Below the pieces are notes generated by a model. That model did not search any database and had not been told where the DNA came from. It was given only the letters and a program-made list of their open reading frames with translations. A DNA stretch of 64,000 nucleotides from Puniceicoccaceae bacterium (GTDB taxonomy: Bacteria; Verrucomicrobiota; Verrucomicrobiia; Opitutales; JAFGAQ01). Positions within the stretch are counted from its first letter, which is position 1; each line of letters opens with the position of its first letter. The position numbers were made by a program, and so were the translations under genes. This document shows positions 9,420-17,283 of this stretch, in pieces. The stretch covers positions 1-64,000 of the forward strand of contig JANQOQ010000010.1 in assembly GCA_028285755.1 (NCBI GenBank), given 5' to 3'.

Positions 9420-10763
9420 CTAGGGCCTGCCTACCCTGTAATCGGGCATTACTTTCCAGATTTGGGAGTCAAGGTTTTGAAAGGGTTCTTGTTTGATAAT
9501 AAAGTGTGGCGAATTCTCATCGCTGATCGTTGCGGCAAGTCCGCTGAACACTGAGATGATTTTGAAGGTATCCAGTGTTAGCGGCACGATTGACCATTCC
9601 TGACTGGGTAACCCATTTCGGGCGAATACTTGTAGGGGCACTCCTGCATCAAGTAAGGCTCCATGGATATCCAGAGCGTGTTCAGAAAGGGTATGGATGG
9701 TGTAATTTCTGCCATTATAGTTGCTAAACACCCAATCACTGGCAAACTGGGAGCGTGTTAGCACATGTAAGTTTTCATGCATGTGCATTTGCTCGCCGGA
9801 AGCGGGATTATACAGCGTGTATCCTGCAAAGAAGTGCCGGGTTTGTTTAATAATCCAGTTGTAATTGATATCCGGGTGCATCTCAAGGGTGGCCTCCCCG
9901 TGTGTGTAAATCCCCTCTCCAAATCCGAAATAAAATCCACTTTTACTCTGGAGTGTGATGGTGCCATCCTCGTTGGGAATGATTTTCCAAAGTTGGTCAT
10001 CACTATATTCAAGTCGATGGATGGTTACACTGTATAAGTCGCTCGAAGTACTTTGCACGACCGTAAATATAGGCCCCCGGGTATATCTCCTGGATTCGAT
10101 GAGGTAGTAGCCATCACCTGCTGGTCGGAAGTTCCAGCCATGATCCGGGCTTACTTCATTGGGAGCAGTCGCCAGCAGCTCTTGTGCACCAAATATATGA
10201 TAGTTGCCCAGGTAAACGGGAACGTGGTCGAAGGCTTCCAGGTGCCAGAGCTGGTTAGTAGCGTTTGTAAAAGCCTCATCGATAGCACGTGGGGCAAACT
10301 GGCTATCCGGGTTTTCCAGGGCGAGGGCCTGTCCGGTGGCTTTATTTTCAAAGCTGTATTGGCCAGCCTCATTTATGGAGATCAACCAGAGTTGATTATC
10401 TGCACCGGTGTAAGTTTCGGAGATGACACGGGGCTCCGCCTCAGTGTGCAGCAAGTGGGCTACAAGCCCGCTGTTTGCATTTTCCAGGTAGACGTAGGAG
10501 CTGCCTGCCTCGTATTCCCGGATGTACCAGAGCTGGTTGTGCGTGGCAAAGTATTTACCGCCCTGGGCATTGATGCCTGCTGTGCGTTCGCTGTTAAAGA
10601 TCTCCAGTGCCAGATCGCTGTCATGCACTGAACGGATACCGTAGAGCTTCGAATCATCTACTGATGTATTTGCTAAGTTATGCGTTTCAAGGGGTGACGA
10701 GTGAACGTAGTAAGCAAGTGAGCTTATTAAGAGGACTATGCAAATAATATACTTATTTTTCAT
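9420..10763 (-). CDS. secreted ricin-repeat protein lacking the N-terminal head
   Basis: 447 residues, about 160-210 fewer than its paralogs. After a signal peptide (hydrophobic 6-19, then SSPLETHN) it goes almost at once into the core: LYGIRSVHDSDLALEIFN, QLWYIREYEAGS, QLWLISI, QLWHLEAF, VYLGNYHIFG, QLWKIIP, NYNWIIKQTRHFFAGY, QEWSIVPL and QIWKVM. The head trefoil and proline linker are absent. It keeps its own signal peptide, so it is probably a working short form rather than a truncation. A broken head fragment lies upstream (10957-11163), separated by a 193-base stretch in which I see no gene. Likely a secreted glycan-binding protein. Confidence 0.85.
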   Translation of the reverse strand: MKNKYIICIVLLISSLAYYVHSSPLETHNLANTSVDDSKLYGIRSVHDSDLALEIFNSERTAGINAQGGKYFATHNQLWYIREYEAGSSYVYLENANSGLVAHLLHTEAEPRVISETYTGADNQLWLISINEAGQYSFENKATGQALALENPDSQFAPRAIDEAFTNATNQLWHLEAFDHVPVYLGNYHIFGAQELLATAPNEVSPDHGWNFRPAGDGYYLIESRRYTRGPIFTVVQSTSSDLYSVTIHRLEYSDDQLWKIIPNEDGTITLQSKSGFYFGFGEGIYTHGEATLEMHPDINYNWIIKQTRHFFAGYTLYNPASGEQMHMHENLHVLTRSQFASDWVFSNYNGRNYTIHTLSEHALDIHGALLDAGVPLQVFARNGLPSQEWSIVPLTLDTFKIISVFSGLAATISDENSPHFIIKQEPFQNLDSQIWKVMPDYRVGRP

Positions 10764-10956
10764 AATGATTGAAGGTTTAGGAGTTCATTATTAGGAAGCG
10801 AAACGGGCGTTACCACCCTTTGACTGTCATTGTTCAAAACACACTTAAACTAGGCTATTAATATAGAGCAGCTTATTGAGGAAGGGTTCAAAATTAAGCG
10901 CGAATCAACTCATATAATAGCTTGGATTATAACACCCATAAATGATTGTATGGTTG

Positions 10957-11163
10957 CTATCGTTGATCATAATTAAACAGCGTCCAGTGCTGTATCGAGC
11001 CCTTCCAAGGCTTTAAGTTAAAGAACTCTCTATCGTCACTGATAGAGTTAAAGTAATATAGATCGAGGTATAGCCCTGTCCCCACATTTTTAATATAATA
11101 CCATGTTCCGAATGCGTAGTTTGAGGCTAGTAATATTGTTAAATATCCTACTACTCATTTCAT
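10957..11163 (-). pseudogene. orphan ricin-repeat head, broken at codon 3
   Basis: Reading the minus strand from the ATG at 11163 gives M-K-stop, then without another stop for 65 codons a hydrophobic signal-like segment (VVGYLTILLASNYAFG) followed by TWYYIKNVGTGLYLD, LKPWKGSIQHW and a TAG at 10957. This aligns with the start of the type B head at 4363 (YIRHVGTGLYLD, MSPWTGSDSQKW). Codon 3 is TGA and no ATG, GTG or TTG restores the frame before the signal segment, so it is best called a relic. It begins 2 bases after the stop of the gene at 11166-13145. It could be a detached head of the headless gene downstream. It is too short for most gene callers. A single misread base at 11155-11157 would make it an intact 68-residue secreted protein. 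Confidence 0.7.
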
Positions 11164-11165
11164 GG

Positions 11166-13145
11166 CTATTCTCTTGCGAAAAAGACGGGTTGGTAAACGG
11201 GAATTAGGCGCCAGTGCTGGGTTTCGTCGCCCGTATAGTTGCGCTGGGTGATGGGGTTGCTCGGCAGTTCATCATCGCGATCGACAGTGAGTGCGAGATT
11301 ACTGAGCTTTGAAATAATTTTGTAAGTTTCGTGGTCGACAGGCATGACCGCCCATTGCTGATTCGGCGTTCCCATTGAGTCGAATTGCTGCACCGGGGTG
11401 CCTTCCTCGATACTCGCGCCCCGTAGGTCCAACGCCTTGAGGCTGAAGAGGTTGATGAGGGTATAATCACTGCCGTTGCGGTTTTCGATGGCCCACTGTT
11501 GATTGACTGCATCAAAGTCCGGCCAGGCGATGACATCCAGGCCGTTTTCATCACTGTTGAACGAGAGTGCCATGTGGCGACCAGTGGCGACATTTACAAT
11601 TTCATAAAGCCCGATGAAGTGGCGCGTCTGGCAGATTGTCCAGTTGTAGGAAACCCCGGTGATCTCGCCTTGCGTTGCGCAGATGTCCTGTCCTTCGAGG
11701 CCGGTGTAACCGAGCAATTTCCCATCCCGACTGGTAATGCGGTAGGTGCCATCCTCCTGCCGGTCAAATTTCCATTGCTGATGGTCTGCGAGGGTCTGCG
11801 GCTCTGAGATTACTTCGAATTTGCCCGGAGCTTCGGGGTCGACGACAGTATCTACGGCAAGCAGCTCGCCAAAGTCCCGCCCGATGATCACATGGTAGCC
11901 ATCCGTAGTCGGGATGATTCGCCAGGGTTCCTGGATGGGGTCGACCAAATCGGGTGCCGGATAATTGATGGGGACCCCACGCACATCCAGTCCATCGGCA
12001 GGTCCGTTTTCTACCCCGAGGATGCGGTTCGCATGGTAGATCTGGTAGTTGCCAAAGAATACGGGCACTTGCTCAAAAGGTTCCATTATGAAGGCTTGGG
12101 TAAGGTCGCCATTGGGAGCACTTGTAATCAAATTGGGGGTGAAACCCTCCGCCGAGGAATCGAGTGAGAGAAGTTGACCATTCGCTTTATTAGTAAACTG
12201 AAAACTCCCGCCCTCACTCGCTTCGACTTGCCACAGTTGTTCATCAAGTCCTGCCTGATTCGCCTGGATAATGTTACCGGCAGTGTGTGCCTGGAGCACC
12301 AGGCTGCTGTTGGCATTTTGGATGTAAATGTAGGGGCTATCGGCTTCGTATTCGACGAGCTGCCAGATTTGATTTGCCGGGGCAAAATACTTTCCCCCTT
12401 GAACATTGGTTGCGGCCGCCTTTTCACTGTTGAAAATCTCTAAAGCATAGTCGCCGGATGTTGCGCGTATGCCATAAAAGGATGTTAAATCTATGATCGT
12501 ATTTGCGGCTGGGGGTGGTGGGGGAGGAGTAGGCTGAGGAGTGGGAGTGGGGCCGGGTGCCGGATCCACATCAGTAAACACAGCTTCTATGTACCAACGA
12601 TACATATCAGGGTGTGCGAATATCCCTGGATTAACCATGCTATACATTGCGGGAAAATCGTCCGGTCTGCTGAAGCCATTCAGGCTAACATCTACATGGG
12701 TTAAATATACATTTAGCGGAATATGATTCGTCATCAGGATGGCATTACTTTCTGCGTTGAAAGGATCGATCTGCCATGCACTGGTTTCATCAATGTTGCT
12801 AGAACTAGCTACCATCACTCCCAAACCTGCGAGGTTGCCATTTGAAGATCGATTAATGATGATGTAGCTGCCCGAATAGCTTCCAGACTCGATACGCTCA
12901 AACCGCCAGAGCTGGTCAGAACTTCCATCATAAGACTGCATAGTTAGTGCATTAGTGATGTATCCAAAAAAATACATGCCCGTTCTATCTAAGACCAGTC
13001 CTGTATGGTGATTTCGGATGCGATACCAAGTATAGGCATCCGACATGGAAACGATAAAAAAGCTTAGTATTCCAAGAACACAGAATCTTTTAAGTGTTAT
13101 TAGGTTCAACTTGAGGAAAAGTTTTAGGCATCTTCTAAAATGCAT
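11166..13145 (-). CDS. secreted ricin-repeat (beta-trefoil) protein, type C head
   Basis: 659 residues. A long positively charged n-region precedes a hydrophobic segment (about 22-34) with a likely cut near SDA/YTW (residue 37). The head (38-190) has WYRIRNHHTGLVLD, QLWRFE and WYIEAVF. It differs from the type A and B heads. A linker rich in P and T ends in PPPPPPAANTI. From there the core (215-655) is strikingly like that of the 2426-4363 protein: FYGIRA, GGKYFAPANQIWQL, GNYQIYHANRILGV, QEPWRIIPTTDGYH, GLEGQDICAT, NQQWAIENRNGS, TQHWRLIP. It is the first gene of the minus-strand run, facing the XylR-like regulators across a 0.45-kb gap. Predicted extracellular carbohydrate-binding protein with no visible enzyme domain. 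Confidence 0.85.
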   Translation of the reverse strand: MHFRRCLKLFLKLNLITLKRFCVLGILSFFIVSMSDAYTWYRIRNHHTGLVLDRTGMYFFGYITNALTMQSYDGSSDQLWRFERIESGSYSGSYIIINRSSNGNLAGLGVMVASSSNIDETSAWQIDPFNAESNAILMTNHIPLNVYLTHVDVSLNGFSRPDDFPAMYSMVNPGIFAHPDMYRWYIEAVFTDVDPAPGPTPTPQPTPPPPPPAANTIIDLTSFYGIRATSGDYALEIFNSEKAAATNVQGGKYFAPANQIWQLVEYEADSPYIYIQNANSSLVLQAHTAGNIIQANQAGLDEQLWQVEASEGGSFQFTNKANGQLLSLDSSAEGFTPNLITSAPNGDLTQAFIMEPFEQVPVFFGNYQIYHANRILGVENGPADGLDVRGVPINYPAPDLVDPIQEPWRIIPTTDGYHVIIGRDFGELLAVDTVVDPEAPGKFEVISEPQTLADHQQWKFDRQEDGTYRITSRDGKLLGYTGLEGQDICATQGEITGVSYNWTICQTRHFIGLYEIVNVATGRHMALSFNSDENGLDVIAWPDFDAVNQQWAIENRNGSDYTLINLFSLKALDLRGASIEEGTPVQQFDSMGTPNQQWAVMPVDHETYKIISKLSNLALTVDRDDELPSNPITQRNYTGDETQHWRLIPVYQPVFFARE

Positions 13146-13260
13146 GTTATGATTTTTGTAAGACGGAATTGATTAGCGAGGATTCGTTTCTGGATAGTTA
13201 GTGTAAATCAGAGAGGGCCATGTTCAAGATTGTTGTTACTCAGCAGAGCTTTATTAGTGT

Positions 13261-13295
13261 GCATCGTTATTTTAATTAGTGATGCTTAATTGCAT
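13261..13295. promoter_or_regulatory. GATGC-type operator candidate
   Basis: GCATC (13261-13265) and GATGC (13281-13285) form an inverted pair, and GTGATGCTTAATTGCAT (13279-13295) is an imperfect palindrome. The 11-mer GTGATGCTTAA recurs exactly at 14882-14892 in front of the second XylR-like regulator. A shared regulator site is inferred. Confidence 0.35.
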
Positions 13296-13549
13296 TAATT
13301 AACATTTTCTAATCGAATGCGTTTGTGTCTTTACGTCTTTTTTACAAATGACGTTGCAGTGACTTTGGCCTCGGTCGTATTGAACTATTAGCTATTTAGG
13401 GATTTTTAACGAAAATCGTCTGCTTAAACTTTGGGGGACAATGAATTAATTAACCAACTTATAGATTTAGAGTAGCAGAAATGATCGAATTGAGCCCCAA
13501 GATAAAAGTAATTGATTCAAGGGATAGTACGTAAATGCTTGTGCTCGAT

Positions 13550-13573
13550 GAGTGTATTATAGCTGTTACACTC
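13550..13573. promoter_or_regulatory. inverted repeat before the first XylR-like gene
   Basis: GAGTGTA (13550-13556) and TACACTC (13567-13573) are perfect 7-base arms around a 10-base centre, 17 bases before the ATG at 13591. The position suits autoregulation. This also argues that translation does not begin as far upstream as 13552. Confidence 0.35.
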
Positions 13574-13590
13574 TATACGGATTAGTTATA

Positions 13591-14784
13591 ATGGAGAATA
13601 TTACGAATAACGACCCTATTACTGAAAAAAAGTCGATTGCAGTCATTGCGCCTTTCCAGGGGGTTGGGGAAAAGGTGTTAATTGGAATCGCTGATTTTTT
13701 TCAGAAAAATACGAATTACATCATGCGACCCATCCACATCGATTCATTGGATGAACTCAATGAATATATGAGCTGGGATTTCGCTGGATTGATACTTGTC
13801 GGGCAGAACGATAATCTGCCTGAAGCCATTACCCAAGGGAATATTCCCACTATACGGGTTTTTGACCTCGATGAGGATGTTAATGACAATGCAGTCAGTG
13901 TCGATAATGCTGAAATTGGAGCGCTTGCAGCCCAACACCTGTACGGGCGGGGCTTCAAGCATTTTGCTTTCGTCGGCGGCATTGATTTGCTGGATTCCAA
14001 GGCGCGCTATCATGCCTACAAAAAGTTTCTGGACAATAAGCAATCTCACTTGCACTTATTTTCAGAATCCTTTCCCCAGAAAATCGTGGGTAGCATTGAA
14101 GATCGGCGTAACCGGGGTTTTTACGATCGCTTGAAAACCTGGCTGGACGCACTGCCGAAGCCGGTCGGTATCTTTGCCAGTGATGATTGGAAGGCATTCG
14201 AAACTCATTTGGCGGCGCGCTCTATTAATATAAAAATACCGGACGAAATTGCGATTGTGGGGGTTAATGATGACGAGTTGGCCTGCCAGATATCCATGCC
14301 ATTGCTTTCGAGCATACGGTTGCCCTATGAGCGAGTGGGGTATGAGGCGGCCAGTGCGATCATTCAGCTAATTGAGACGGGCAAACCTGTAAATGTGAAA
14401 ACCCTTAAGCCGATCGGCCTTGTTACTCGGGAATCTACGAATTCATTTGCAGTGACCGATCAGGTGGTTGAGCAGGCACTTCAGTTTATGCAGCGTGAAA
14501 ACACGAAGCCCATACGAGTGGAGGAAGTGCTGAAACATGTGGGGGTATCCCGATCCTTACTCGAACGGCGCTTCCGTACAGCAATCGGGCGCACACCCCT
14601 GGTGGAAATGCGTCGTCAGCGTGTCGAGCGCGCACGCGCATTGCTCGCAGATACAGATCTGGCCATCAACCGGATTGCGGAAATGTGCGGGTTTGCCAGC
14701 AACATACGGTTTACAACCGTATTTCGTGAGCAGGTGGGTATCACACCGACTGAGTTTCGCGCGCAAATGCGTAGTCTGGCATAG
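13591..14784 (+). CDS. XylR-like transcriptional regulator (LacI-type sensor + AraC-type HTH)
   Basis: 397 residues from the ATG at 13591; an in-frame start at 13552 would add a meaningless 13-residue hydrophobic lead. Residues about 15-270 form a periplasmic-binding-protein-like sugar sensor (NNAEIGALAAQHLYGRGF, PVGIFASDDWKAFE, IAIVGVNDDELACQ, SSIRLPYERVGYEAA). Residues about 295-395 form an AraC-type double HTH (EEVLKHVGVSRSLLERRF, INRIAEMCGFASNIRFTTVF, TPTEFRAQM). This architecture is that of the xylose regulator XylR, but paralogs in Verrucomicrobiota respond to many sugars, so the ligand is open. It is divergent from the ricin-repeat run and is followed by a close paralog. A terminator ends it. 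Confidence 0.9.
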   Translation: MENITNNDPITEKKSIAVIAPFQGVGEKVLIGIADFFQKNTNYIMRPIHIDSLDELNEYMSWDFAGLILVGQNDNLPEAITQGNIPTIRVFDLDEDVNDNAVSVDNAEIGALAAQHLYGRGFKHFAFVGGIDLLDSKARYHAYKKFLDNKQSHLHLFSESFPQKIVGSIEDRRNRGFYDRLKTWLDALPKPVGIFASDDWKAFETHLAARSINIKIPDEIAIVGVNDDELACQISMPLLSSIRLPYERVGYEAASAIIQLIETGKPVNVKTLKPIGLVTRESTNSFAVTDQVVEQALQFMQRENTKPIRVEEVLKHVGVSRSLLERRFRTAIGRTPLVEMRRQRVERARALLADTDLAINRIAEMCGFASNIRFTTVFREQVGITPTEFRAQMRSLA

Positions 14785-14818
14785 GACGCCCGATTTGTAA
14801 GAATTTGGTATAATAAAG

Positions 14819-14846
14819 ACCCGGGCTTGTAAGTCCGGGTTTTTTG
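14819..14846 (+). terminator. rho-independent terminator
   Basis: ACCCGG (14819-14824) pairs with CCGGGT (14835-14840) and is followed by a T run. It separates the two XylR-like genes into different transcripts. Confidence 0.8.
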
Positions 14847-14883
14847 TTATAAATTTATAAATTAATCTCCATTTAAGCTCTGT

Positions 14884-14897
14884 GATGCTTAAGCATC
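14884..14897. promoter_or_regulatory. perfect 14-bp palindrome before the second XylR-like gene
   Basis: GATGCTTAAGCATC is fully self-complementary and ends 19 bases before the ATG at 14917. It shares GTGATGCTTAA with 13279-13289. It looks like an operator for a dimeric regulator, possibly this gene's own product. Confidence 0.5.
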
Positions 14898-14916
14898 GAA
14901 CAGAAGCGGTCGTTTG

Positions 14917-16134
14917 ATGAAACCAATATTAACAGACGTAGTGATTGATCTGAAGAATGTTTCATTGGCTGTAGTCGGTCCTTTGAGTGGTCCTACTAAG
15001 CGCATTATTTTGGGGGCATCCTCTTACTTGAAGGAGAAAGCCGCTCTAACCATACGCCCCTACACCGAGCTTAATTTTGAATACAAGCGAGACATCCGTG
15101 AAGGTCAGTGTGTTGCCCAGCTCATTATCGAGTCTGAAAAAGATGATTGGCAGGAGTATGAAGACCAGATTGCTACCGTTTCCCTGATAGATGGCCAAAT
15201 ACGGGGCAAACAAAGCGCCATCTTCATAGATGATACCCTGGTCGGTAAGATGGCTGCAGAATCGTTGTTGGCACGTGGTTTCAAATGCGTTGCATTTGTG
15301 GGGAATAAGCATAATCCGGCATTGTTACAAAGGTATCAAAGTTTTAATGATCGCTTAATGAAGTCGGGGGTCATCCCCTTCTTGTTTTATTACCCGTTGG
15401 ATAGCTATGGTCGATTCGACTTAGGGGATGAGGGACGATCCTACTACTTCGACAAGATGGGAGAGTGGCTCGAAAACCTTCCCAAGCCTATCGGGATTTT
15501 TACAGAGAATGACTGGATTGGGTTTGAGATCTCAATTGCTGCAAAACTCAAAAATATAGCCATCCCGCAGGACCTCGCAATAGTGGGTGTGGATGACGAT
15601 GATTTTGTTTGCAAGATAGCCAAGCCCAATCTCGCCAGCATTCGAATCCCTTACGAACGTATGGGCTACTATGCAGCATTGCTTATCGTGAATCAGTTGG
15701 CGAACCGCGAGGTTTCCACTGAGCTCATATTGGAGCCTACTGGCTTAATTGAGCGGGACTCCCTGAAAGTTACCGTGGTCGAGGATGAGGTCGTTCGTCA
15801 GGCGATGGAGTATATTCGTGAAAATCTTCGAAAACCTATCAACGTAGAAGATGTGCTCAATCATCTGGGTGTCAGCCGATCGTTGCTGGAAAGACGTTTC
15901 CGCGAAGAGATTGGCACCACTCCGCTTGTGGAGCTTCGTCGTCAACGGGTGGAACGCGCCAGAGAATTACTCGTGGATTCCCACCTCTCGGTAAATGAAA
16001 TCGGTGAGAGATGTGGCTTCGCCAGTGCAATTCGCTTTACAACAGTTTTTAAAGAGCAGGAAGGTGTTACGCCAACTGAGTTTCGCAATAGCATGATCAG
16101 CGACGGAGCAAATCAGGAAGAGCTTCAATGTTGA
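14917..16134 (+). CDS. XylR-like transcriptional regulator, paralog of the preceding gene
   Basis: 405 residues from the ATG at 14917; a TTG directly before it is the only longer start. It has the same two-part layout: a LacI/PBP-like sensor (about 15-280, with DTLVGKMAAESLLARGFK, PIGIFTENDWIGFE, LAIVGVDDDDFVCK, ASIRIPYERMGYYAA) and an AraC HTH (about 305-400, with VEDVLNHLGVSRSLLERRF, NEIGERCGFASAIRFTTVF, VTPTEFRNSM). The HTH recognition regions of the two paralogs are nearly the same, so they may compete for the same sites. The sensors differ more, suggesting different ligands. A perfect palindrome lies just upstream. The DUF1573 gene follows 32 bases later. Confidence 0.9.
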   Translation: MKPILTDVVIDLKNVSLAVVGPLSGPTKRIILGASSYLKEKAALTIRPYTELNFEYKRDIREGQCVAQLIIESEKDDWQEYEDQIATVSLIDGQIRGKQSAIFIDDTLVGKMAAESLLARGFKCVAFVGNKHNPALLQRYQSFNDRLMKSGVIPFLFYYPLDSYGRFDLGDEGRSYYFDKMGEWLENLPKPIGIFTENDWIGFEISIAAKLKNIAIPQDLAIVGVDDDDFVCKIAKPNLASIRIPYERMGYYAALLIVNQLANREVSTELILEPTGLIERDSLKVTVVEDEVVRQAMEYIRENLRKPINVEDVLNHLGVSRSLLERRFREEIGTTPLVELRRQRVERARELLVDSHLSVNEIGERCGFASAIRFTTVFKEQEGVTPTEFRNSMISDGANQEELQC

Positions 16135-16166
16135 TTTTTTGAATTAATCTGTTTCATAAATAAGTT

Positions 16167-16847
16167 ATGAGAGTTCGATCGATTTTGACTATTGGGGGAT
16201 TATTCGCGGGCAGTTTCATGGCATTTGCAACTGCCGTATGGGATAGTCAAGTCATGGAGACGCGAACAGTAATCGGGCAAAAAACGGCGGATGTTGAGTT
16301 TCGCTTCCAGGTTGAAGATCGACCCTTTGAGATCTTATCGATAAGTAGTTCGTGCGGGTGTACCACTGCGAAACTGGATAAAATGAAATACTATCCGGGA
16401 GAAGAGGGGGTAATTCAGGTCTCGCTGGACTTAAAGAATCGCTGGGGTCCCCAAAAGAAGTTTATTCGCCTGCAAACCAATGATCCGAATAATTCACCGG
16501 TGCAATTGGAGTTTCGTGTGGATATACCCTTTGTCGTACGTTTGGAACCACGCTTTGTGTATTGGGACATGCAAACCAAGGATTTTAGTGACCAGAGCAT
16601 CAAGATGAAGTTCGATACAGATGCCGATATACGCATTGTATCCGCGAAATCGGATCAGGAACAGATTGAAGTCGCTGTAGAGCCCAGCAGGGAATGGGAT
16701 GGTTATGAGTTATTTTTAAAACCGAGGGATGTTGAGGATTTTGGTGATTTCTTCAGGGCTGTCATTGAGATTGAAGTTGAGTCCGACGCACCGATTCCGC
16801 AGAAGAAATTTTTTGCCTACGCGTTTATGAAAAACGTGCATGGTTAA
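16167..16847 (+). CDS. secreted DUF1573 protein
   Basis: 226 residues with an N-terminal signal segment (about 5-22, cut near ATA/VW). The middle is a DUF1573 immunoglobulin-like domain with the typical SSCGCTTA cysteine pair (C63, C65) followed by PGEEGVIQVSLDLKNR and IRLQTNDPNN. DUF1573 proteins are exported and their role is unsettled; the CxC suggests metal or redox involvement. It overlaps the start of the rhodanese gene by 8 bases, so the two are translationally coupled, and it heads a three-gene operon. Confidence 0.85.
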   Translation: MRVRSILTIGGLFAGSFMAFATAVWDSQVMETRTVIGQKTADVEFRFQVEDRPFEILSISSSCGCTTAKLDKMKYYPGEEGVIQVSLDLKNRWGPQKKFIRLQTNDPNNSPVQLEFRVDIPFVVRLEPRFVYWDMQTKDFSDQSIKMKFDTDADIRIVSAKSDQEQIEVAVEPSREWDGYELFLKPRDVEDFGDFFRAVIEIEVESDAPIPQKKFFAYAFMKNVHG

Positions 16848-17283
16848 AAGCATTAGCTGCCGAATGAAGAATACCTTCTTACAATTTGGCTTTATCCTAT
16901 TGTTGAGTGTAGTCGTGTCCACCGTGCTGGCTTGGGTGCATCCATGGGATCGGGCAGAGCTCCAAGTCTACGAAGGTGAGAATGCGCTCGAGATACAGGA
17001 AGTTCTCAGTTTTGATGAAACGCCCCTGTGGGTGGATGCACGTGAGCAAACCATGTATGACCAGGGAACGATTCCCGGCGCCATTCATTTGAATCACGAT
17101 AACTTTGAGCAGAACATTTTATTCTTGCTCGAAAAGTGGCAACCGGGCAGCCGAATCGTTGTTTTTTGTGATACGCTCATTTGCGATAAAAGCCGGGAAA
17201 TTGCAGATCGTCTGGAACAGGAGATGGGCCTGACAGATGTGTACGTACTCAAGGGGGGCTGGGAGTCCTGGAAAAGACGATGA
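16840..17283 (+). CDS. membrane-anchored rhodanese-like protein
   Basis: 147 residues. A transmembrane or signal segment at about 14-32 is followed by a single rhodanese domain (50-147): LWVDAREQTMYDQGTIPGA, IVVFCDTLICDKSREIA, VYVLKGGWESWKRR. C110 sits at the catalytic position of the loop. The domain should face the periplasm. Rhodaneses carry sulfane sulfur on this cysteine; with DUF1573 and MauE as partners a periplasmic thiol or sulfur relay is plausible but inferred. It overlaps the next gene by 4 bases (ATGA). Confidence 0.85.
   Translation: MVKSISCRMKNTFLQFGFILLLSVVVSTVLAWVHPWDRAELQVYEGENALEIQEVLSFDETPLWVDAREQTMYDQGTIPGAIHLNHDNFEQNILFLLEKWQPGSRIVVFCDTLICDKSREIADRLEQEMGLTDVYVLKGGWESWKRR

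Larger units (their letters stand above)
2426..13145 (-). repeat. tandem family of ricin-repeat genes with exchangeable heads
   Basis: Five intact paralogs (2426, 4495, 6342, 9420, 11166) and one head relic (10957) lie on one strand, interrupted only by a glycosyltransferase. Cores align along their length by shared blocks (YGIRS, GNYQIYH, GLEG-DI-AT, YNW--RQT). Heads fall into at least three types: A (4495, 6342), B (2426, relic) and C (11166), with none in 9420. The junction is at the proline-rich linker in two members. This pattern indicates tandem duplication followed by head replacement or loss. Confidence 0.7.
13146..13590. promoter_or_regulatory. divergent intergenic region, ricin operon / XylR-like regulator
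   Basis: This gap of about 445 bases has no convincing gene. It must hold the promoter of the minus-strand ricin-repeat run and that of the plus-strand regulator. It is AT-rich around 13270-13310 and holds two operator-like elements listed separately. No clear sigma-70 pair could be singled out. Confidence 0.5.

Noticed and set aside
14817-14914. Riboswitch before the second XylR-like gene
   Set aside because: The structure is explained by a simple terminator and a DNA palindrome; no riboswitch core is recognisable.
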